Shown: piece after piece, positions 53,278 through 61,273 of the stretch
Position numbering within the stretch: the first letter of the stretch is position 1
Layout of the letters: each line of letters begins with the position of its first letter
Notes under the pieces: model-generated
The model's database searches: none
What the model was told of the DNA's origin: nothing
Seen by the model: the letters and a program-made list of their open reading frames with translations, nothing else
Source of the DNA: QHXW01 sp963752965
GTDB taxonomy: Bacteria > Acidobacteriota > Terriglobia > Bryobacterales > Bryobacteraceae
Length of the DNA: 64,000 bases
NCBI GenBank assembly: GCA_963752965.1
Contig: CAVWAJ010000008.1
Location: 558,001 to 622,000 of the forward strand
Direction: 5' to 3'
Program-made: the position numbers and the translations under genes

Positions 53278-53751
53278 TTACTGTGCGACCCAAATCGGCT
53301 CTTCAGTACTCGGCCGTGCCTTTCTGGCGACGATTTCGAGAATGTGGCGCCGCAATTTGGCGTCCACGTGGTTCGGGTCAATCGGGCAAGGTAGATCCAT
53401 CTCGGCTACCAGGGCCCTGGTTTCCTCTTCATGATGACGCTTTCCATGGCGCTCATGCTCGCCAATGATAATCACTGAAGCCGGCAACACGTCAACGTGG
53501 AGTTCCTCCGATTTGAAACCAGCAACATCCACCGTAAAGTGCAAGTCTTCGTCGGTTTCGGTTAGTTCAATCTGGGGACGACAGAGTAGCTCGCTTTCAG
53601 CAGCGAGCCAGTCATCTAACGAGTGACCGCCCTTTTGCCCTCGGTGCTCGAACAACTCGTAAGCGCGGGTACGCACCCGATCCATGATGCGTTTGACTGC
53701 TGATTTTAATCCTCCATCCGCCTGCGCATTGCAAATCGTAACTGTCGACAT
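53278..53751 (-). CDS. small heat shock protein (Hsp20) with DUF2934-like N-terminus
   Basis: 157 aa. Residues ~60-145 form an alpha-crystallin domain (FTVDVAGFKSEELHVDVLP; I-x-I-like HILEIV at the end). Residues ~25-55 (RAYELFEHRGQKGGHSLDDWLAAESEL) match the short DUF2934 motif that often stands alone in proteobacteria and acidobacteria. The fusion suggests DUF2934 works with the chaperone. I chose the ATG at 53751, with AGGAA eight bases upstream. ftsH starts 24 bp after the stop. Confidence 0.88.
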   Translation of the reverse strand: MSTVTICNAQADGGLKSAVKRIMDRVRTRAYELFEHRGQKGGHSLDDWLAAESELLCRPQIELTETDEDLHFTVDVAGFKSEELHVDVLPASVIIIGEHERHGKRHHEEETRALVAEMDLPCPIDPNHVDAKLRRHILEIVARKARPSTEEPIWVAQ

Positions 53752-53812
53752 TGGCTGCGTTCCTTTCCTAGTGATGCACAGGCAAAACAATTGCCAACCT
53801 TCGCATTGAGAA

Positions 53813-54694
53813 CTAGACACTTATGATTGGGCAAGGTGATTGATTAATGATCGAATAGGATGTCGCGCGTAATCGGCCAAGAGCCCCTGTTTGCATAGAA
53901 CGGCCAATTACGACCAGGTCAGCGTTGTTGTTCTCAACAGCCAGTCTTACGACTTTTGATACAGCTCCACCCTCGATGTAGATAGCCGCATCAGGCACGC
54001 CACATCTCTGCGCCATCTCCGAAAGCCGTCCCTTTGCTTCGCCTGCCGATGCTTTTCGCAATTCCGTCTCCAAGTCCGACTCAAGGTAATACGTCTCCGG
54101 ATCGAACCGAAAGGATGGTAGCGCATGTGCCAAAACGAGGTTGGCTTTGAATTCGTGTGCTAAATCCGATGCCCAGCGAAGTGCATCTACGTTGTCGACC
54201 TCGTCATTCACAGCACAGATTATCGAGCGAATGAAAACGGTTGGAGATCCCTTCATCTCTTCCACGTGCACGCCCGTCCAAACCGGCAGATGGGTATCGT
54301 GCAAGACCTTGGCCGTCACCGAGCCAAGAACAAAGTGTCTAAATGGACCGCAGCCCCGCGTGGCCATCATTATGAGATCGAATGATTCAGAATGAGCGAA
54401 GTGCACAATCGTGCTTGCCGGATCGCCATTGACGAGAACTCTTTTGACCTCATCATATTTGAGTTCATCAGCCATGAATGAATCCAGCCGTGTCTGAGTC
54501 AACGATCGCTGAGTGTCAAGAACATCGTCAAACCTCGTTCCGAGAGCTTCCATCGACAGATTAGGTGGAGGCATCACGTTGAGGAGAGTCATCTTCGCCT
54601 TGAAGTGACGCGCAAGCGCGGCGGCATACTGAGCCGTGACGCGGGACGCCGGCGAAAAGTCGGTCGGCAACAGAATAGTCGATATGCGGGGCAT
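53813..54694 (-). CDS. universal stress protein, two-domain
   Basis: 293 aa with two UspA domains. Domain 1 starts ISTILLPTDFSPAS and ends with the ATP-loop-like GCGPFRHFVLGSVTAKVLHDT. Domain 2 starts FIRSIICAVNDEVD and ends VVIGRSMQTGALGRLRATSYSIINQS. Such proteins bind ATP and help survival during starvation or oxygen limitation. The ATG at 54694 has GGAGG seven bases upstream. It is the first gene of a five-gene minus-strand run with Hsp20, FtsH, ligase and polymerase. A close paralogue starts at 63311. Confidence 0.9.
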   Translation of the reverse strand: MPRISTILLPTDFSPASRVTAQYAAALARHFKAKMTLLNVMPPPNLSMEALGTRFDDVLDTQRSLTQTRLDSFMADELKYDEVKRVLVNGDPASTIVHFAHSESFDLIMMATRGCGPFRHFVLGSVTAKVLHDTHLPVWTGVHVEEMKGSPTVFIRSIICAVNDEVDNVDALRWASDLAHEFKANLVLAHALPSFRFDPETYYLESDLETELRKASAGEAKGRLSEMAQRCGVPDAAIYIEGGAVSKVVRLAVENNNADLVVIGRSMQTGALGRLRATSYSIINQSPCPIISV

Positions 54695-54859
54695 ACCTAG
54701 GCCTCCACGTAGGAGAAGTGCATCCTTAGGGCCACTCCCCACAGCCGCAAGAACTTCGTCACGCCTGCCATGCAGTGCATTGCCGGATCGTCGACGGCAG
54801 CGAAGTTGCCAAGTATCAATCTGCGGCTATGCGATAACCTGTTGACGAAAGGAGACGGC

Positions 54860-55258
54860 ATGGCGGATCGATCGATAATGGACACCACGATCTTGCTATT
54901 GAGCTCTGAACCTGTTGTGCGCTTGGTCATCAAGGAAACGCTAGAAGGGTCGGGATACACAGTTCTGGCGACAGGAGACATAGGAAACGCTGTAGACGAG
55001 TTGCATGAGTGCACACCTGATCTGTTGATAATTCACCCGTATGTCGCCGACGTGCCGGGACTTGAAGCAGCTAAATACTTGCACGGCAAGTGCCCAACAA
55101 TGCGTGTTCTCATGGTGGCAGGTCTGATCGACGATGATCGCCTGGAAATTCGCGTAGAACTGCAGGGATTTAAGATTTTCCCAAAGCCATTTACTGCCGC
55201 CCAACTGGTCGCAGAGGTTAAAGAAGTGTTGGGTACGGCTGGTGAGTCAACAGGCTGA
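54860..55258 (+). CDS. receiver-like protein lacking the phosphorylation site
   Basis: 132 aa with a CheY-like fold pattern: strand ILLLSSEPVVRLVIKETLE, LLIIHPYVADVPGLEAAKYL, VLMVAGLIDDD and IFPKPFTAAQLVAEVKEVL. The acid pair of the pocket is replaced by Ser (LLLSSEP), and His59 stands where the phospho-accepting Asp should be. Lys109 remains. It cannot be phosphorylated in the usual way and may be a pseudo-receiver. The ATG at 54860 has AAAGGAG six bases upstream. It is divergent from the USP gene. Confidence 0.75.
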   Translation: MADRSIMDTTILLLSSEPVVRLVIKETLEGSGYTVLATGDIGNAVDELHECTPDLLIIHPYVADVPGLEAAKYLHGKCPTMRVLMVAGLIDDDRLEIRVELQGFKIFPKPFTAAQLVAEVKEVLGTAGESTG

Positions 55259-55302
55259 CGTTTAACGGATGTTGATTTGCGTAGGAACCGATGGGGAGAT
55301 AT

Positions 55303-55443
55303 ATGACCGCAGGCAAAGGAGTTACCCCAGGGGTACTTTATTGGAGCGACTTGAAATCGCTCTGCGCTTCAGTTGGCCCGTGCATCACGATCACCCTGCC
55401 AGCGTTTCATCGAACGAAGGGGAGGATGCCCGATAGTTCGTAG
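55303..55443 (+). pseudogene. truncated 5' end of a gene cut by the IS256-family element (baeRF-like N-terminus)
   Basis: An ATG with GGGGAG five bases upstream opens 46 codons that run into the left end of the IS (TAG at 55441-55443). The sequence (WSDLKSLCASVGPCITITLP) has the 'DLxxL...GPCxSIxLP' pattern at the N-terminus of bacterial release-factor-like (baeRF) stress proteins. The rest of that protein (~350 aa) is not found to the right of the IS, so the gene is broken and partly lost. The family call rests on a short match. Confidence 0.5.
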
Positions 55444-55447
55444 AAAG

Positions 55448-55521
55448 TAGCGACTCTCAAACCCCCGGCCATAATGGGCCGAGGGTCGATTTTTCTGCCA
55501 AGAAAAAGGAGAGAGTCGCTA
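55448..55521 (+). promoter_or_regulatory. leader hairpin hiding the transposase start
   Basis: TAGCGACTCTC (55448-55458) at the element tip is the exact complement of GAGAGTCGCTA (55511-55521), which holds the end of the SD (AGGAGAG) and the first base of the ATG at 55521. A transcript entering from outside would fold and hide the start codon; one starting inside the element would not. A smaller CGGCC/GGCCG stem lies in the loop. Confidence 0.55.
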
Positions 55522-56816
55522 TGAAGAGACGATACCAGATAGAACAACAACGGGCCGTGCAGCAGTTCCGCCGGATCGCCATCGAACAGAATCCCAACAT
55601 CCAGATGATCCTTCCGCTGGCCGAGATCGTCGGCTTGTTACAGCAGGGCGTGGGCAACTTGCTGCGGCAGGCTGGTCTGGAACTGATGCACCTGGTGATG
55701 GACGAGGAAGTAAAGTCGCTGGCCGGTGAGCGCCACCAGCAACACGAAGGGCGCAGGGCACAGCGTTGGGGCAAGGAAGATGGTTATTGCGTGGTGGACG
55801 GCCAGAAGGTGCCGATCCGCAGAACGCGCCTACGCACGGCTGACAAACGGGAACAGCATTTAGGCAGCTACGAATTGTTTCAGCGTAGTGGGCCAATGCA
55901 AGCGAGCGTGTGGGACAAGATGATGCGCGGACTCTCGACGCGCAACTACGGAGCCGTGGTGAAGGATTTCCAGAATGCCTACGGAATCGAGAAGTCGGCG
56001 GTTAGTGAGAACTTCATCGAAGCCAGCCGGGAGAAGGTGAAACAGTTGATGGAGCGGCCGCTGGGCGAGTTGCGCTTATGCGCGGTGCTGATCGACGGGA
56101 CTCCATTCAAAGACCGGCAGATGATCGTAGCCCTTGGCATTGGCTGCGATGGAACCAAGACCGTGCTGGGCATCCGCGAGGGGGCGACGGAGAACGCGAC
56201 CGTGGTGAGCGCTCTGTTGGGCGAGTTGGTGGAGCGAGGGTTGGACTTTTCGACGCCGCGGCTTTACATTCTGGACGGTGGCAAAGCGCTGCACGCGGCG
56301 GTGCGCCGCCATGCCGGGGAAGCGGCTTTCATCCAACGTTGTCAGGTCCATAAGAAACGGAACGTCGTGGATCACTTGCCCGACGAACATAAAGGCGATA
56401 TCAAAAAGAAACTCCAGAACGCCTACGCCATGTCGGAGTACTCCGACGCCAAACGCGCCTTGGAGAAATTGCACCGTGAACTGATGGATCTCAATCCGAG
56501 CGCGGCGCGCAGCCTGGAAGAGGGCATGGAGGAGACGCTCACAGTCCATCGGCTGCGGGTACCGGATCAACTCCGCCGGACACTGAGCTGCACCAACGTC
56601 ATCGAATCTGCCTTCTCCATCGTCGAAACCGTCTGCCGGAACGTGAAACGCTGGCAGCCCGGCGATCAGATCGAGCGCTGGGTTGGATCTGGATTGCTGG
56701 TTGCCGAGCGGCAGTTCCGCAAAGTCATCGGCCATCGCCAGATTCCAGTGCTCCTGTCCGCCATGACCAATGCGGTTTCCCAGAAGCCGATTGCGAAGCG
56801 AACTGCCGTCGCGTAG
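55521..56816 (+). CDS. IS256-family (mutator-type) transposase
   Basis: 431 aa, with the DDE catalytic segments of this family: CAVLIDGTPFKDRQ (first Asp), LYILDGGKALHAAV (second Asp) and RTLSCTNVIESAFSIV (Glu region). IQRCQVHKKRNVVDHLP is the conserved C/H block between them. The frame is intact, so the element could still move. The start codon is held in a hairpin with the element's terminal repeat. Confidence 0.93.
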   Translation: MKRRYQIEQQRAVQQFRRIAIEQNPNIQMILPLAEIVGLLQQGVGNLLRQAGLELMHLVMDEEVKSLAGERHQQHEGRRAQRWGKEDGYCVVDGQKVPIRRTRLRTADKREQHLGSYELFQRSGPMQASVWDKMMRGLSTRNYGAVVKDFQNAYGIEKSAVSENFIEASREKVKQLMERPLGELRLCAVLIDGTPFKDRQMIVALGIGCDGTKTVLGIREGATENATVVSALLGELVERGLDFSTPRLYILDGGKALHAAVRRHAGEAAFIQRCQVHKKRNVVDHLPDEHKGDIKKKLQNAYAMSEYSDAKRALEKLHRELMDLNPSAARSLEEGMEETLTVHRLRVPDQLRRTLSCTNVIESAFSIVETVCRNVKRWQPGDQIERWVGSGLLVAERQFRKVIGHRQIPVLLSAMTNAVSQKPIAKRTAVA

Positions 56817-56884
56817 CCTATGAGGGTCGAGGGTCGCTAACTTTCAACGGAGATCCGGGCATTCTCACGAAGGGGAAACAATAT

Positions 56885-57178
56885 ATGATGTGCACACTGA
56901 AGTGGAGACGTTCCGTGACATTGTCGAAGCATCCAGATGACGTCCCATCCTTGAAAGCCTTACTCAATTCCAGATGGTCAGATGATCGATTCCCCGTCAA
57001 CCTGGACGTATTCGATGATCCCAATAGTGATCCGTTAACGGTTCGACTTCTCGGGTCGCACAAAGACACCGAGGTCCTGTTGAACGGCAACGAAGTCTTC
57101 GATCTCGGCCAACCCGCCTCGAGTGAAATCACCTCTAACGAGATCGATATAACTATCCAAGGCCGGACCGAAAATTGA
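56885..57178 (+). CDS. small hypothetical protein
   Basis: 97 aa of no family I recognise; polar and acidic in the C-terminal half (VNLDVFDDPNSDPLTVRLLG), with no signal or membrane segment. AAGGGGA about eight bases before the ATG gives some support as a gene. It lies just right of the IS256-family element and could be the remains of a gene affected by the insertion. Low certainty. Confidence 0.35.
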   Translation: MMCTLKWRRSVTLSKHPDDVPSLKALLNSRWSDDRFPVNLDVFDDPNSDPLTVRLLGSHKDTEVLLNGNEVFDLGQPASSEITSNEIDITIQGRTEN

Positions 57179-57270
57179 GGGTCGGGCGAGACTGGCGCCT
57201 TGGCATGGCGGTTTCTCCTTTCTCAGGCCGTTATAGAGCCCGGGGGTATTTCGCGGTGGGTTCCGGTCCG

Positions 57271-57594
57271 TCACTTCTTGCGAAGGCGGGACACCAGGAA
57301 GCCAAGGACCGCTCCCGCAGTGAACGCCAGTGCTAAAGAACTCACAGGATTATGCTTGATCTTGTGAAGAGTCTGGTCAACGCCATCCTCGACGGCGTAT
57401 CGACCGCGCCTCAGAAGTCGTTCAGCCGCGGTTTTGCCGTCCTGGATCTTGTCGGAAACCGCGGCTTTCGCTCTGTTGACGCCTTCCCCAACTCGCTGGA
57501 CAGTCTCTTTGATCTCGTTCCCGAGGGATGCGGCGGATTCGGCCTCAACCTCAGGACCGGTTTTGACAGTCGATTCGTCCAAGGCACTTGCCAT
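57271..57594 (-). CDS. DUF883/ElaB-YqjD-like membrane-anchored protein
   Basis: 107 aa. A charged helical N-terminus (GNEIKETVQRVGEGVNRAK) is followed by one C-terminal membrane segment (PVSSLALAFTAGAVLGFLVSRL) and basic tail. This is the layout of ElaB/YqjD-type proteins, which sit in the inner membrane and bind ribosomes in stationary phase in E. coli. The ATG at 57594 has AGGAG upstream. It fits the stress theme of the region. Confidence 0.75.
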   Translation of the reverse strand: MASALDESTVKTGPEVEAESAASLGNEIKETVQRVGEGVNRAKAAVSDKIQDGKTAAERLLRRGRYAVEDGVDQTLHKIKHNPVSSLALAFTAGAVLGFLVSRLRKK

Positions 57595-57844
57595 GGTACT
57601 CTCCTCTCCTTATGAAGTACTGCAAATGCGTTGCCCAATTCGGAAACTGCGCGGCGGCGATGGCCGTCACCACCGATCGAGCCCACTTCTGGACTCCGTG
57701 TCCAACACTTCGCCACGTGGCCGAAGCGTTAAAGAGAAATGATCTGACCAGCCAATCTTGGGGCCCCTGGCTTGGATATTCGCCACCAGATACTGAAGAG
57801 CAATTGGCTCGACGTGCGGACCGCAACATGCTCGGCGTGAGAGC

Positions 57845-58342
57845 GTGGCGAACGTTTCGACCCCGAAGATTTCCCAGGAGACACGGCCAAACACCCCTGA
57901 GACTAAGCGTGCGATATTGTTCCTCAGCCCGCGCAAAGAGGATCACGGGTCCTTGCGAGAGATTCTGAACCACGCCAGCTGGGAAATTCATGATGCCTAC
58001 CGCTTCCGAGAGGCGCTGGCGTGCCTTGACGCAAACGAGATCGGCGTTGTCATCACCGAACGCGACCTAACCGAACACTGCTGGCAAGATCTGCTGGATG
58101 CAGTGGCGACGATGTGTCATGGGCCGAATTTGATCGTTTCCTCCAGGCGCGCCGACGAACGGCTGTGGGCAGAGGTGCTGAATTTAGGCGGGTACGACGT
58201 GCTGTATACACCTTTTGAGGCATCGGAGACGATACCGGTTATCAGCCTGGCATGGCGGCAATGGAATTACAGGCGCGCCAAGCCCGTTAAGCGCAAAGTG
58301 ACAAAGGCCACCGGTGTTGTTGCACCTGCACAGGCTGACTGA
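57845..58342 (+). CDS. degenerate receiver-domain protein
   Basis: 165 aa, start GTG at 57845. The middle (residues ~22-140) resembles CheY-type receivers of a group common in Acidobacteria and deltaproteobacteria, recognisable by WAEVLNLGGYDVLYTPFE near the end. The acid pocket reads LFLSPRKEDH, the phospho-acceptor region VVITERDLTEHCWQDLL, and the usual Lys before Pro-Phe is Thr. All three phosphorylation hallmarks are thus missing. A basic C-terminal tail (RRAKPVKRKVTKA) could bind nucleic acid. Function unknown. Confidence 0.7.
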   Translation: MANVSTPKISQETRPNTPETKRAILFLSPRKEDHGSLREILNHASWEIHDAYRFREALACLDANEIGVVITERDLTEHCWQDLLDAVATMCHGPNLIVSSRRADERLWAEVLNLGGYDVLYTPFEASETIPVISLAWRQWNYRRAKPVKRKVTKATGVVAPAQAD

Positions 58343-58781
58343 CCGTTCAAGCGATTGCTGGCGGCGATCAAATCGCTGGTCGAGGAGTGTTGCGGTACCA
58401 ACAATGTGGACCTCAGCAGGCCCGATTGTGTAATCGACGCCCATCCCGCCATTGCAGCGTTTGGAAGCAGCTCCTGAGCTACGGGTGGAAGCGCAATGGC
58501 GTACTCTGTGCGATGCAATCTGCATGCCACGCGACGACGGAAGCGCGAAGCACTCCCAAAGCGCAACATTAGGCGCATCTTGACTGTGCTCTTGGACTTT
58601 CGCGTCGGTAGGCCGTGTCCGGCGTCAACTATTCTTTTGGGTTGACGACAACTATTTCTCCCTATCAACGACAACTACTTTTTAGCTCTTAGGCGGGGCG
58701 CGGAGCGCCCGCCGCTGGGCGGAGGGCGAAGCCCGTTCCGCGGCCCGGTTTTTTTGTTTTTGGAGTACGAGGATCCGTGGC

Positions 58782-58970
58782 GGTGGGAACGTGAAAAACC
58801 TGCTTCTGGTTTTGCACGTTCCCATCCGCCGTCATCGCCGGAGCTGTGGAAATGTGGGAGGCTCGCTCGCTGTTGGCGAGATTTCCAAGGGGGCTCGTGG
58901 GAAGAGTGGGAAGCCTGCCTTTGGCTTTCCACTCTTTCCACAGACCCGGCATTTCCACAGCTCTTTTTCC
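58782..58970. other. structured non-coding segment in the IS21 element (possible ncRNA)
   Basis: Three strong inverted repeats follow one another or nest. TGGGAACGTG plus flanks: 58782-58800 pairs with 58808-58827. GAGCTGTGGAAATG (58841-58854) pairs exactly with CATTTCCACAGCTC (58950-58963). Inside the latter, 58897-58915 pairs with 58923-58941, with two G-T pairs. The plus strand ends in CTCTTTTTCC, like an intrinsic terminator. The ~185 bases lie between the left end and the istB stop. No convincing protein frame covers it. Confidence 0.55.
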
Positions 58971-59003
58971 TCCCGGCTTTTGGGTTTTGTGCGGACCTCC
59001 GCC

Positions 59004-59789
59004 TCATTCACTCTCGCCCTGGCTTTCCGCCTGTTGATTCTTCTTGGCGTGCTCCACCCGGTAACTCGGAATGTTCAGTTCGATGATCACGCTATGGTGC
59101 ACCAGTCGGTCGATGGCTGCCGCCGTCATCATGGCGTCTTTGAAGATGGCTTCCCATTTGGAGAACGGCAGATTGCTGGTCATCAGTACGCTGCCGCGTT
59201 CGTAACGCTCGGCCAACAAGGTGAACACGACTTCCATGTCGTCCCGGCTCTGCTGCGAGTAGCCCAGATCGTCGATGATCAAGCCGTCATAGCGCCCCAG
59301 TCGTTTGATCTCCCGGCTCAACCGTAGGTCCCGCTTGGCGGCCAGTAAGTTCTGCATGAGCAAGGCGCACTTGGTGAAGTGCATCTTGCGCTCCCGCATC
59401 ACCACCAGTTCCTGAGCCAGTGCCGTCAGAAGATGGCTCTTCCCCGATCCGGGATTCCCGAAAACCAAAACGTTCTCTTTCCGGTCCAGAAAGCTGCCGT
59501 CCAGCAGCGTTCGCAGCTGCCGTGTCGCTTTCCCCGGCAACCTCTTTAGATCGAAACTCTGCAGCGACTTCTCCAGCGGTAGCGCCGAGTCTTTCAGCAG
59601 CCGCTGCACCCTGGACTTCCGCCGCTGCTCGCATTCCCGCGAGATCACTTCCAGCAGATACTGCTCATAGCTCAGCGTCTCTCGTTCCGCCCGCCGCGCC
59701 GTGTCTTCGTAGCACTCCCGCACCGTCGGCAAGTGCAAATCCTTCAGATGCCCAATCAGCGCCGGGCGTACGTCAGCGACCGCGCTCAT
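59004..59789 (-). CDS. istB: IS21 helper ATPase IstB
   Basis: 261 aa AAA+ ATPase (DnaC-like) that assists the transposase at the target. VLVFGNPGSGKSHLL is Walker A and LIIDDLGYSQQ Walker B; LMTSNLPFSKWEAIF is the sensor region. The ATG at 59789 overlaps the istA stop (ATGA), as is usual for the family. The frame is intact. Confidence 0.93.
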   Translation of the reverse strand: MSAVADVRPALIGHLKDLHLPTVRECYEDTARRAERETLSYEQYLLEVISRECEQRRKSRVQRLLKDSALPLEKSLQSFDLKRLPGKATRQLRTLLDGSFLDRKENVLVFGNPGSGKSHLLTALAQELVVMRERKMHFTKCALLMQNLLAAKRDLRLSREIKRLGRYDGLIIDDLGYSQQSRDDMEVVFTLLAERYERGSVLMTSNLPFSKWEAIFKDAMMTAAAIDRLVHHSVIIELNIPSYRVEHAKKNQQAESQGESE

Positions 59790-61273
59790 TGCCGCACCCC
59801 CATCTCCGTGCATAACTGGTCAAAGCTGGCCAGGTTCACCGGCGCCACTTCCACCATCGTCACCGCCGAAATGGTATCGAGTTTGGCCAGCGCTTCCTCG
59901 ATCGACTCCACCGTAATCACTGTCTCCGCATTCCCCTCCAGGAGCTCACGCAAAGCCTCATCTACCTGGACCTCGCCGGCCACTGCCGCCAGTTTCAGAA
60001 TCTTCAAGTACTCTTTGCTCGACCGGTTCGGCGTCGTGTCTTTCAGCGCATCGTAAGCCATACGAAACCGGCTGGTCGGAAACAGATCCTGTTGATACCG
60101 GTAGTTCTCAAAGGCCCCCGGCTTGCGGACCAGCCATTCGATGATGTGCCGGTAATCGATGCGATGCTTGCCCCGCCCGCGCAGCCGCGGCAGGTCTTCT
60201 ACCTTCCTCTGCCCGTACCAAACCTCGACATGGTCCAGGTACGACCGCGCTTCCACCTGCGCCCCAATCAGACGGCTGTTCACCGAATACGCGTTCCGCT
60301 CTACGTGGATCAGACTGCCAGAGTCCACCTTCACCCGCTCCCGTTTGGCCGATTCCATCCGCCGCGCCGGTAACTCCCGCATCACCGCCATCTCTTCCGA
60401 CAACCGGGCCCGCCGGCCCGCATTCCGCTGCGCAAACAGATCCTTGAGAAATTGCGCGTACTCGGCCAAGCTCCCAAAGTCACGGCTCCCTCGCAGCAGC
60501 AGCGCCTGCTCCACAGCTCGCTTGAACCGGTGGTGGCTCTGCTCGGCATCGCCATTCTCGTTCGGGCTGGCGGGATTGGTATGCTGCGGCTTCACCCCGT
60601 AATACCTCATCACCCCTTCATAGCGCCGGTTGAACTCCTCCAGATTGCTCATGTTGTTGACCGCGCTCGACAGGCTGTCGGTGCGGTGCTCGGCCGCTAC
60701 TGCTCCCAACTCCCAGACCGCGTTCTGCCATCCTTCGCTGAGACTCTCCAGGCTCTCCGAATAGCAGATCGTGCCCGTCTCCCAGTTCGAATACGTCAGC
60801 ACAAAGTGGTACACCAGGTGCTCGAACGTCTGCCCCGCCAGCGTGATCCCCAGCTCGGTCATGTGCGTGAAGTCCGACGCACACAGTCGCCCCGGTGCGT
60901 GTTTCTGGCTGAAGTACACTTCCTGCGCGGGTCCTTCCGTCACCCGCCATAGCTTGACCCGCCGTTGCAGTGTCCGGATCTGCCCGTCACTGAACCGCCC
61001 CGGGTATTCCCGCTGCAGCCACGCGAACACCGTCTTGGCTTCCAGTCCTGGACTCTCCTGAATCTGCCGCTGAACAACGTCCCACACCTCGCCAAACGGA
61101 TCTTCGCGGGTCCGCCACTGGCGCTCCTTCTTCAGTTCGCTGGGCAATCTTTCCAGGCTCAGATACCGCCGCGCTGTTGTCGGGTCCATTCCCGCCTTCG
61201 ACGCCGCAATCTCTTGATTCTTTTCTGTATTCGACAACTGTCTCAGCCTCCTCACCTGCTCGTCCGTGACCAT
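59786..61273 (-). CDS. istA: IS21 transposase IstA
   Basis: 495 aa DDE transposase. The N-terminus has a helix-turn-helix (EIAASKAGMDPTTARRYL). The catalytic core reads CASDFTHM (first Asp), HRTDSLSSAV (second Asp) and NENGDAEQSHH (Glu). The C-terminal beta-barrel-type region (GSLIHVERNAYSVNSRL) follows. It is intact and coupled to istB, and the element ends are intact too, so it may be mobile. Confidence 0.93.
   Translation of the reverse strand: MVTDEQVRRLRQLSNTEKNQEIAASKAGMDPTTARRYLSLERLPSELKKERQWRTREDPFGEVWDVVQRQIQESPGLEAKTVFAWLQREYPGRFSDGQIRTLQRRVKLWRVTEGPAQEVYFSQKHAPGRLCASDFTHMTELGITLAGQTFEHLVYHFVLTYSNWETGTICYSESLESLSEGWQNAVWELGAVAAEHRTDSLSSAVNNMSNLEEFNRRYEGVMRYYGVKPQHTNPASPNENGDAEQSHHRFKRAVEQALLLRGSRDFGSLAEYAQFLKDLFAQRNAGRRARLSEEMAVMRELPARRMESAKRERVKVDSGSLIHVERNAYSVNSRLIGAQVEARSYLDHVEVWYGQRKVEDLPRLRGRGKHRIDYRHIIEWLVRKPGAFENYRYQQDLFPTSRFRMAYDALKDTTPNRSSKEYLKILKLAAVAGEVQVDEALRELLEGNAETVITVESIEEALAKLDTISAVTMVEVAPVNLASFDQLCTEMGVRQ

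Larger units (their letters stand above)
55443..56845 (+). mobile_element. IS256-family insertion sequence
   Basis: About 1.4 kb, one transposase. The left end GAAAGTAGCGACTCTC (55443-55458) is matched in reverse by the right end, which reads GAAAGTTAGCGACCCTC on the minus strand (56845 inward). No 8-9-bp target duplication is visible in the flanks, which suggests loss of one flank by deletion or recombination. The boundaries are good to a few bases. The left flank is a truncated gene. Confidence 0.75.

Noticed and set aside
57588..57968. 126-codon plus-strand frame left of the second receiver-like gene
   Set aside because: It overlaps a better-supported gene, starts inside the DUF883-like gene leader, and has no family features.
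58689..59086. Several ~90-110 codon frames in the IS21 non-coding part
   Set aside because: They follow the inverted repeats, with the same peptide-like strings on both strands, so structure rather than protein coding explains them.
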